Assembly (NCBI GenBank): GCA_029051965.1
Contig: JAIDJZ010000242.1
Coordinates: 1 to 5,329, forward strand
Direction: 5' to 3'
Source of the DNA: Paramuribaculum sp.
GTDB lineage: Bacteria > Bacteroidota > Bacteroidia > Bacteroidales > Muribaculaceae
Length of the DNA: 5,329 nucleotides
In this document: positions 1 to 5,329 of the stretch, piece after piece
How positions within the stretch are numbered: position 1 is the stretch's first letter
Layout: every line of letters starts with the position of its first letter
Translations under genes and position numbers: made by a program
Notes under the pieces: model-generated
What the model saw: only the letters and a program-made list of their open reading frames with translations
The model's database searches: none
What the model was told of the DNA's origin: nothing

Positions 1-1
1 C

Positions 2-424
2 CTCCACTCGATGGGCCAGTGGATCCAGGATGGCGAGCGCACAATCTTCGAAACCGTCGTGAGCGTCGACGCTCCCGACCGCGAAGTCATCATCCCGACA
101 GACGATGCCAATCTCGACGGGCTCAACTTCCTGGCCGGAAAGCGTGTTGACAATGTCAACAAGATGGCCGAACTCGGAACCCGCATCGCCCATATCGACG
201 GTAATGTGCCCAATCTCCGCGTGACTATTCCCGCATTGCGTGAGAAATATCTCGGCGAGCTGATCTACTTCTTCGAGAAAGCGTGTGGAATCTCCGGCTA
301 TCTTCTCGGAGTGAACCCCTTCAACCAGCCGGGTGTCGAGAACTACAAGCGCAACATGTTCGCGCTTCTCGAAAAGCCGGGCTACGAAGCCCAGACCGCA
401 GAAATCAAAAAGCGTCTTGGCTGA
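2..424 (+). CDS. pgi: Glucose-6-phosphate isomerase, C-terminal part (5' end outside window)
   Basis: Phosphoglucose isomerase reversibly converts glucose 6-phosphate to fructose 6-phosphate in the cytoplasm (glycolysis and gluconeogenesis). Only the last 140 codons are present. The frame is open to the left edge and reads Leu-His-Ser before the Met at 11, matching the family's conserved LHSMGQ stretch, so that Met is internal and not a start. The second family signature (glycine, aliphatics, then FNQPGVE, two residues, Lys) is complete at 296-349 and reads [18 protein letters not shown]; its final Lys is the conserved active-site lysine. The protein ends in KKRLG before TGA at 422-424. Bacterial short-form Pgi is about 445 residues, so roughly two thirds lies upstream. 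A strong terminator follows 31 bases later, so pgi is the last gene of its transcript. The identity is secure; nothing in the visible part looks degraded. Confidence 0.96.
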   Translation, partial: LHSMGQWIQDGERTIFETVVSVDAPDREVIIPTDDANLDGLNFLAGKRVDNVNKMAELGTRIAHIDGNVPNLRVTIPALREKYLGELIYFFEKACGISGYLLGVNPFNQPGVENYKRNMFALLEKPGYEAQTAEIKKRLG

Positions 425-455
425 TATGGCTGACGTCTGAAAAAACGAAAAATTG

Positions 456-502
456 AAAAGCGTGGCGCGCTATCCGGACTACGGGAGCGCGCCACGCTTT
501 TT
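456..502 (+). terminator. Intrinsic terminator of pgi
   Basis: A perfect 16-bp inverted repeat pairs 456-471 with 486-501. Its core is GC-rich (GCGTGGCGCGC), the loop is 14 nt, and a run of five T follows at 498-502. The loop can extend the helix (473-476 with 482-485, with A472 bulged). An A-rich stretch lies just upstream (440-460), so the element could also work in reverse, but no minus-strand gene enters from the right here. Its position 31 bases after the pgi stop fits Rho-independent termination. Confidence 0.88.
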
Positions 503-598
503 GCATTTTGCCCATTGCCATAGGTCGTCTGCCATCATTTCCGGGGCTGAAAAGTGGCATGAAGTAATAAAATTTAACCAAAAATCCAATAAAAAGAG

Positions 599-628
599 TT
601 TCAGAATAGAAAGATTTGTGTAATTTTG
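599..628 (+). promoter_or_regulatory. Bacteroidota sigma-ABfr type promoter for the GH85 gene
   Basis: TAATTTTG at 621-628 matches exactly the TAnnTTTG -7 consensus used by the primary sigma factor of Bacteroidota. TTTC at 599-602, 18 bases upstream, is one base off the TTTG -33 element. The region in front (560-600) is strongly A/T-rich. A transcript would begin around 633-637. It lies downstream of the pgi terminator and upstream of the secreted hydrolase gene, so that gene probably has its own transcript. The rest of the spacer (503-598) shows no gene and no recognised operator. Confidence 0.7.
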
Positions 629-634
629 TGGAGC

Positions 635-726
635 GAGAACAAGGAGTGTCATAAAGCTACTCTGAGAAGGTTCACGCGATTATTGACCTCAACGATAATA
701 CCATCCACATAATCAACAATTACTTC
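635..726 (+). promoter_or_regulatory. Leader (5' UTR) of the GH85 gene, no Shine-Dalgarno
   Basis: About 90 nt separate the predicted transcription start from the ATG at 727. The last 20 nt (AATCAACAATTACTTC before the ATG) are A/U-rich and unstructured, with no GGAGG-like site at the usual spacing; a purine-rich AAGGAG at 641-646 is far too distant to serve. This is typical of Bacteroidota, where A-rich, unstructured leaders support initiation. A weak 5-bp stem (679-683 with 695-699) could form mid-leader. I recognise no riboswitch. Confidence 0.45.
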
Positions 727-789
727 ATGAAAAAAACTTTATTGTTCTCAGCCGGATTCGCAGCTCTGTCATTTTTGCAGGGCAGTGCT
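727..789 (+). other. Signal peptide of the GH85 protein
   Basis: Residues 1-21 form a Sec signal: two lysines after Met, a hydrophobic stretch from Leu5 to Leu17, and a G-S-A motif before Gln22, where signal peptidase I would cut. There is no cysteine, so it is not a lipoprotein. Cleavage leaving an N-terminal Gln is common in Bacteroidota exported proteins. Confidence 0.85.
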
Positions 790-3700
790 CAGGAGCTGAC
801 AGAGGGCTATCTCGTATGGCCTACGAGTACCGGTTTGCCGGGCTATGTGACGCAATGGAACGGTGGTAACGGATCGATCACGATCGACGACCAGGAGTGG
901 GAGGATGAAAACTTCTTCATCTCACGTGTTAAGCCCAAACTCCGTTTCTACAACACTGCGACTCAGGTCTATCCCGAAATCACCCAGTATGACCCTGTGA
1001 CTAACCCCAACGGAAATGACAAGAGAATGCTCTGGTGGGTGCCTCTGGGCGACGAAAAGCGCAACGGCATCAACACCAACGGCCTTCCCAACGGTCTGAT
1101 GGACCAGGAAGTATTCTCGATGTGGAGCTACATGGACCACTACGGCGACTGGAGTTCTCCCTGGGGATGGGTTCCGGGAGTATTTGCCGACGTTGCCCAT
1201 AAAAACGGTGTCGCTGTCTCGGGTGTGGCTTCAGTGCCCTGGAGCAGTGCCGGTACAAGCTGGACCAACGCTCTGACCCAGTTCGGATCGGTCGACGGTA
1301 CGGCAGTTGCCAAATTCCTCTACTACCACGGTGTCGACGGTCTCGGCTACAACTCTGAGTGGAGCGGTATAGCCCCGCGCACCTACATCACTCCCAACCA
1401 CGACAAGATCGCAGCCTTCATGGCCGACAAAAACCCGATCTATGAAAATGTGTGGTACGGAGGTACGAACGACAACGGTTCGATCACATTCGATACAGGC
1501 GTTCACTCGAACTATGCTAACATCTTCCGCAATGCGTCGATGTTCCTGAACTATAACTGGAACAGTCCGTCGACTATCTCGAACTCTGTCGCATATGCCA
1601 AGAGCCAGAACCGCAACCCCTTCTTCATCTACGCCGGCCATAACATGCAGGGCGCAAATCCCGGATATGCCAATTTCGAGCAATTGGTGAAATATCAGTA
1701 TTCTATCGGTCTCTGGGGTGCCCACAATGTCAACATGCTGTGGAAGGACCGCAACAAACAGGGTTCGTCGACAACCGCAATGCAGCGCACTTATGTCAAC
1801 ATGATCGAGCAGTGGTTCGGTAATGGAAAGCGTAACCCGGCTATCAAACAGGTTCTCAAAGCTAATACAAACCACCGTCCGAGCGAAGACTGGGCCGGCT
1901 TCTCGACAATGATGAGTGCCCGCTCGACCTATAACTGGGATCTCTCCGATGAGCCGTTCATCAGCTATTTCAACCTCGGTAACGGTATGTTCTTCAACTG
2001 GAAGGGTGAACGCATGAACTCCAACCAGTGGTACAACATCGGTGTTCAGGACTACCTCCCGACCTGGCGCTGGTGGTTCGCTCCGAGCTTCCTTCAGAAA
2101 GATGTAGAAGAAGGCACAGTGCATCTCGCTGCCGACTTCACATGGGACGACGCATTTGTAGGCGGTTCATGTCTGCAGATTGCCGGTACGTCTGAAGATG
2201 AATATCTCCACCTCTTCAAGACTGACTTCAACATCAAGACCGGATCGACGATCACTGTCAGCTATAAGCTTCTCGAAGGCCAGGCCGATGTCAACCTCGT
2301 CATGTCGACCACCGCAGATCCCGATAAAATCGTCGGAGAGGATGCAATGTCGGTCATGAAGGTTGTTGATGCCGATGACGACACCGACGTTTCTTATCTC
2401 GAAGGTGCCGACGGCTGGATCACCAAGACCATCAAGCCGACTGCGAAGATTCTCAACTCGCTGAAAAACGGTACGGCCGTGATCGGTCTCCATTTCAAGA
2501 ACGCCGAAAACCTCAAGATGCTTCTCGGTCAGTTCGCACTCCGCTCGAACGCTACGTTCTCGACTCCGGCCATGCCGAAGATCAAACTTGCAAAAGTCTT
2601 TGTCAACAACTACAAGGGTATCGACGGCAAGCTTATCTGGAACATGGACCACACCAAAGGCATCGGCGAACCTGTCTACAACGCTGATGTGAAAACTTCG
2701 ATGTTCCGCGTATGGTCTCAGCAGGAGGGCTGCGACGCAGTCATGACCGGCGCAACCACTTCGTGGGCCAACATCATCTTCCAGGCTCCCTATTCGCCCG
2801 AAGGCGGCAATAAGGTCCGCTTCGGTGTCAGCGCTCTCGGAATCGACAATGAGTCTGAAAGCGAAATCGCATGGAGCGACTATATGGATCTCCCCGCTTA
2901 TGAAGGCGTCGACAAGATCCAGCTCAGCAAGCTTGTCATCAAGCCTAACGAGGAATTCTCTCTTTCTTTCATCGATCCGATGCATGAGAGCGGAAAATGG
3001 ACAATCACTGACCCCGACACCGACGAAGTTCTCTTCACCGGCGAAGGCACATCGGTCAAGTGCGACGGTATTTCCCGCACCGGTTCGTTCAATGTCACTA
3101 TTGAAAGCAACGGCAAGGAACTCTCCTATCCCCGTTTTGTTCCCGTTTCGCCCATTGAAGTCGGCGCTCTGCCTCAGATCACCGATCTCGGTTTCGGAGA
3201 AGGTGCCGGATCTGAAGATGTGACGATCGACATCAACGACGCCCAGAAATTCACCTACAAAGGCCGTCAGGCCGACGGTAACATCTCGCGCGGTATCGAC
3301 CTCAACGAAGGCTGGTTCGGTGTGAATGTAGGCGAGGTTGGCATCCAGTCCAACCAGTCGTTCTCGGTTGCTGCATGGGTGAAATATGACGAACTTCCCG
3401 AAGACCGTTCGAACTTCATCACGATTGAAAACCGCGAAACCGGCGGCTGGCCTTACAACAACTGGGGCTTCTTCTGGTCGCGTATCACCGGCGAAGGCAA
3501 ATTCGTTCATGACAATATCGACACCGCATGGGGTATGCGCGTAGGATCCGGAACGGAAGGTATGCGTCTGTTCTACCGCTACGATGACGCCAAGATCGAC
3601 CTCGGTGCGTGGACTCACGTAGCAGTTGTATTCGAATACTCTACCGGTAACCTGATGCGCCAGAAGTTCTATATCAACGGCGTTCAGCAGAAGATCGGCG

Positions 3701-4665
3701 CATGGGTGCATATCATGAAGAGCACTATGGAAAAAATCGTCGGTAGCGAATCCGGTACGTGGAGCGATCTCGAACGCTGTTTCGGTAGCGCCAACGCCTA
3801 TGGATCGGACACCTACGAACCCGGCTTTATCGCCAACCAGCGTCCGCTTTCGTCGCTTGACTGGATTGCATTCGGCGGTTCTTCGAGCGGTATCACCGCT
3901 ACAAAAGGTTGCGTCGATGACTTCCAGGTATGGAACAAGGCGATGACAGCCGAAGAAGTAGTGGCTTCAATGAAGGGATTTGACGCTGACAATCTGCCTG
4001 CAGACGTAGTCGGTTACTGGGATCTTGAGTCTGACCCGATCACACTCACCGACGGCACTATCGCAATCAGTGGTAAGGCTGGAGCAAACGCTTCCAAGTC
4101 AGCTCCCAATGCAAGATGGTGGCCGCAGAACACAGGAAACGGCGAAGGTGCCGATACGAAGGTCTTCAAGACATCTCCCCAGTTCCTCTCGGGATGTCCG
4201 TTTATCTCGGGTACTGCTTACCCGATCGTGACTACTCCGAGCTGGTCGGTTCGCGGCGGTACGGTTACTTCAGCTACCGGTAGCGACACCGAAGGCGAAG
4301 CCACAATGACATTCCGCAAGGCCGGTGACTATGCCGTGCAGCTTACTCTCGAAAACGGTCACGGTACTGACTCGAAGACCTATCCGGTTGTCAAAGTGAC
4401 CAGCGAGGCTGCTATCGGCGGCATCGCGGCTGACGGAGACTTCTCGACTTACACAATCGATGACGTGCTCTTCGTTGAATTCGATGCTGACGGCGTCTAC
4501 AATGTCGAGGTCTACAACATGGGCGGTATGCTCGTGGGCAGCAAGACAGCCGACATCGTAGCAGGTCAGAACGCACAGATCGGCCTCGGTACTGCAGGCG
4601 TTTACCTTGTTAAGGTAACGAAGGACGGCAAAGTGCTCCGCACTGTGAAAGTAATCCGCAAATAA
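727..4665 (+). CDS. Secreted multidomain GH85 endo-beta-N-acetylglucosaminidase with T9SS sorting domain
   Basis: GH85 enzymes cut the GlcNAc-beta-1,4-GlcNAc core of N-glycans with a substrate-assisted retaining mechanism. Modules in order: Sec signal peptide 1-21 (lysines, hydrophobic core, G-S-A then Q22; no lipobox Cys); GH85 barrel about 75-440; GH85-type beta-sandwich about 462-608 (GGSCLQIAG at 479-487); FN3-like 617-722; Ig-like 725-808; LamG/concanavalin-like 811-1106 (SFSVAAWV near 878, YING at 982, VDDFQVWN at 1063); PKD-like 1165-1226 (GDYAVQL at 1200); T9SS type A domain 1228-1312 (VEVYNMGG, GVYLVKV, final KVIRK). GH85 marks are WSYMDHY at 133, AHKNGV at 157, DGLGYNSEW with N209 and E211 as the expected catalytic pair, WYGG at 243 and FLNYNW at 273. 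The ATG at 727 is chosen because it gives the signal peptide directly. The gene appears monocistronic. Likely released or anchored outside the cell, acting on glycoproteins. Family call is from recalled motifs; exact substrate is unknown. Confidence 0.86.
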   Translation: MKKTLLFSAGFAALSFLQGSAQELTEGYLVWPTSTGLPGYVTQWNGGNGSITIDDQEWEDENFFISRVKPKLRFYNTATQVYPEITQYDPVTNPNGNDKRMLWWVPLGDEKRNGINTNGLPNGLMDQEVFSMWSYMDHYGDWSSPWGWVPGVFADVAHKNGVAVSGVASVPWSSAGTSWTNALTQFGSVDGTAVAKFLYYHGVDGLGYNSEWSGIAPRTYITPNHDKIAAFMADKNPIYENVWYGGTNDNGSITFDTGVHSNYANIFRNASMFLNYNWNSPSTISNSVAYAKSQNRNPFFIYAGHNMQGANPGYANFEQLVKYQYSIGLWGAHNVNMLWKDRNKQGSSTTAMQRTYVNMIEQWFGNGKRNPAIKQVLKANTNHRPSEDWAGFSTMMSARSTYNWDLSDEPFISYFNLGNGMFFNWKGERMNSNQWYNIGVQDYLPTWRWWFAPSFLQKDVEEGTVHLAADFTWDDAFVGGSCLQIAGTSEDEYLHLFKTDFNIKTGSTITVSYKLLEGQADVNLVMSTTADPDKIVGEDAMSVMKVVDADDDTDVSYLEGADGWITKTIKPTAKILNSLKNGTAVIGLHFKNAENLKMLLGQFALRSNATFSTPAMPKIKLAKVFVNNYKGIDGKLIWNMDHTKGIGEPVYNADVKTSMFRVWSQQEGCDAVMTGATTSWANIIFQAPYSPEGGNKVRFGVSALGIDNESESEIAWSDYMDLPAYEGVDKIQLSKLVIKPNEEFSLSFIDPMHESGKWTITDPDTDEVLFTGEGTSVKCDGISRTGSFNVTIESNGKELSYPRFVPVSPIEVGALPQITDLGFGEGAGSEDVTIDINDAQKFTYKGRQADGNISRGIDLNEGWFGVNVGEVGIQSNQSFSVAAWVKYDELPEDRSNFITIENRETGGWPYNNWGFFWSRITGEGKFVHDNIDTAWGMRVGSGTEGMRLFYRYDDAKIDLGAWTHVAVVFEYSTGNLMRQKFYINGVQQKIGAWVHIMKSTMEKIVGSESGTWSDLERCFGSANAYGSDTYEPGFIANQRPLSSLDWIAFGGSSSGITATKGCVDDFQVWNKAMTAEEVVASMKGFDADNLPADVVGYWDLESDPITLTDGTIAISGKAGANASKSAPNARWWPQNTGNGEGADTKVFKTSPQFLSGCPFISGTAYPIVTTPSWSVRGGTVTSATGSDTEGEATMTFRKAGDYAVQLTLENGHGTDSKTYPVVKVTSEAAIGGIAADGDFSTYTIDDVLFVEFDADGVYNVEVYNMGGMLVGSKTADIVAGQNAQIGLGTAGVYLVKVTKDGKVLRTVKVIRK
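4408..4662 (+). other. T9SS type A C-terminal sorting domain (encoded segment)
   Basis: Residues 1228-1312 follow the pattern of Por-secretion C-terminal domains: a short beta-rich unit with VEVYNMGG at 1261-1267, a polar strand, GVYLVKV at 1291-1297, then a charged turn and terminal KVIRK. The domain normally directs the folded passenger through the T9SS translocon in the outer membrane and is removed on export. It implies that the genome encodes PorV/Sov/PorU-type components, none of which lie in this window. Confidence 0.82.
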
Positions 4666-4669
4666 ACCA

Positions 4670-4688
4670 TCCGTTTCCCGGAAACGGA
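4670..4688 (+). repeat. Short hairpin directly after the GH85 stop codon
   Basis: TCCGTTTC at 4670-4677 pairs perfectly with GAAACGGA at 4681-4688 around a 3-nt loop. There is no T run after it, so it is unlikely to terminate alone. It sits 4 bases past the TAA and just ahead of the main terminator, where it could block 3' exonucleases or assist termination; that role is inference. Confidence 0.6.
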
Positions 4689-4698
4689 CCTCTGATAA

Positions 4699-4731
4699 AA
4701 AAAGGGGCTGCGCGTCGCGCAGCCCCTTTTT
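4699..4731. terminator. Bidirectional intrinsic terminator between convergent genes
   Basis: A perfect 15-bp inverted repeat pairs 4699-4713 with 4717-4731 around a 3-nt loop (GTC). The core GGGGCTGCGC is GC-rich. It is flanked by a run of seven A (4697-4703) on the left and a run of T (4727-4731) on the right, so it gives a stem plus U-tract on both strands. It lies 33 bases after the GH85 stop and 13 bases after the stop of the minus-strand ORF, so it should end both transcripts. Confidence 0.92.
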
Positions 4732-4744
4732 GTGTATCAATATA

Positions 4745-5329
4745 TCAGACCGGAGGAAGCAGGCTGAGCCAATAGTCGGGGATGACTTCGACGGTCGATT
4801 CGGAGCCGGAAGGGGATGTGAAGTCAATCGTCGGGGCGGAACCGTCCATGAAGTCGGACTGATAGAATGCCGTTGTTCCGTCGGGGGCTGAGAAACTGAA
4901 GGTTTCAATGCAGGCCGATCCCTCGATCGACCGCGTGCCGGTCATGAGCAGCGTGGGCGCCGAGCGCATTGATGCGGGCGATTCATAGACGGCGAGGCGA
5001 TAGACGGAGCTGTTGTCGCCGGCAGGCATTTCGTCGATGCGCATCACCCGGGTGTCGGACGCTGAGCGCAGACAGGCAACCGGAGTCCAGCCGCCCCGCA
5101 GATTAGCGGCGAGGCTGCCGATCTCAGCCTGTCGGAGCGAGTCGAGGGCCTTGCGCTCTGCCGAGGAGACATAGGGGATTGCGCTGAGATCTTCATTGAT
5201 CCAGATGTATCTTCCGTCGCCTACGCTCCATCCGCGCCAACCGAATTCTTTCCAGTCATCGGGGGTGGCCTCCACAATGAAATTGCGGAGCGAATCGTCG
5301 ACGATTGTGCTGAAATAGCGTTTCATCTC
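4745..5329 (-). CDS. Hypothetical protein, probably 5'-truncated by the window edge
   Basis: I do not recognise this protein. The frame runs from the right edge to a TGA at 4745-4747. The first Met in view (5324-5326) gives 193 residues, but the frame is still open upstream, so this Met may be internal. The N-terminal half is charged and Trp-rich (DDWKEFGWRGW near residues 23-33, RYIWINED near 39-46), followed by a helical stretch rich in Ala, Arg and Leu (residues 54-77). The C-terminal half is Ser/Thr/Pro-rich and likely beta-stranded, ending in DYWLSLLPPV. No signal peptide, membrane segment or catalytic motif is visible in this part; a signal could lie outside the window if the start is upstream. 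It is convergent with the GH85 gene and shares its terminator. The stop next to a terminator and the absence of a better frame support it as real. Confidence 0.7.
   Translation of the reverse strand, partial: EMKRYFSTIVDDSLRNFIVEATPDDWKEFGWRGWSVGDGRYIWINEDLSAIPYVSSAERKALDSLRQAEIGSLAANLRGGWTPVACLRSASDTRVMRIDEMPAGDNSSVYRLAVYESPASMRSAPTLLMTGTRSIEGSACIETFSFSAPDGTTAFYQSDFMDGSAPTIDFTSPSGSESTVEVIPDYWLSLLPPV

Noticed and set aside
11..13. ATG at 11 as a start codon for a small protein
   Set aside because: The frame continues upstream to the edge with Leu-His-Ser, matching conserved Pgi sequence, so this is an internal Met.
503..598. Possible small gene or RNA between the pgi terminator and the promoter
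   Set aside because: No open frame with a plausible start, no repeat structure and no RNA fold is visible. The short CCATTGCC/GCCATC similarities are too short to mean anything.
1231..2124. Open frame of 297 codons on the minus strand
   Set aside because: Antisense to the GH85 catalytic domain; the translation is Val- and Arg-rich with no recognisable motif. It is a shadow frame.
2825..3223. Plus-strand open frame of 132 codons inside the GH85 gene
   Set aside because: Out-of-frame, Ser-rich low-complexity translation within a well-supported coding sequence.
2167..3711. Long open frame of 514 codons on the minus strand
   Set aside because: It lies fully inside the GH85 gene, whose frame has a signal peptide, recognisable domains and a sorting tail. 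The minus-strand translation shows no domain, and such frames arise from codon bias (frequent TCG/GAC/ATC codons) on the coding strand.
4270..4908. Minus-strand open frame of 212 codons
   Set aside because: It would run through the bidirectional terminator and overlap both the real minus-strand ORF and the 3' end of the GH85 gene. No features support it.

Overview
The window looks like a piece of a Bacteroidota (Bacteroidales) chromosome, probably from a gut bacterium of the Muribaculaceae/Bacteroides type. The evidence is a Bacteroidota-type promoter (TAnnTTTG -7 box), no Shine-Dalgarno sequence before the main start codon, a C-terminal sorting domain of the type IX secretion system (T9SS, found only in Bacteroidota), and a glucose-6-phosphate isomerase tail of Bacteroidales character. 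The family assignment is inference from these traits, not from a database search.

Layout. (1) Positions 2-424, + strand: the last ~140 codons of pgi (glucose-6-phosphate isomerase), cut by the left edge. It is closed by a strong intrinsic terminator at 456-502. (2) Positions 503-726: intergenic DNA with a Bacteroidota promoter (TAATTTTG at 621-628) and a leader of about 90 nt. (3) Positions 727-4665, + strand: one large gene for a secreted, multidomain glycoside hydrolase of 1312 residues. It has a signal peptide, a divergent GH85 endo-beta-N-acetylglucosaminidase catalytic domain with the N-x-E catalytic pair, a beta-sandwich, FN3- and Ig-like modules, a LamG-like (concanavalin A fold) domain, a PKD-like domain and a T9SS type A sorting domain. 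(4) Positions 4670-4731: two consecutive hairpins. The second is a perfect bidirectional terminator between convergent genes. (5) Positions 4745-5329, - strand: an unrecognised ORF that stays open to the right edge.

The GH85 gene appears to be a monocistronic unit with its own promoter and terminator, not part of a visible SusC/SusD locus. The likely role is export by Sec then T9SS to the cell surface or medium, and release of N-glycans from host or dietary glycoproteins by cutting the chitobiose core. The pgi neighbour is central metabolism (glucose-6-P/fructose-6-P interconversion) and shows no clear functional tie to it. No tRNA, rRNA, CRISPR, insertion sequence or phage element is visible.
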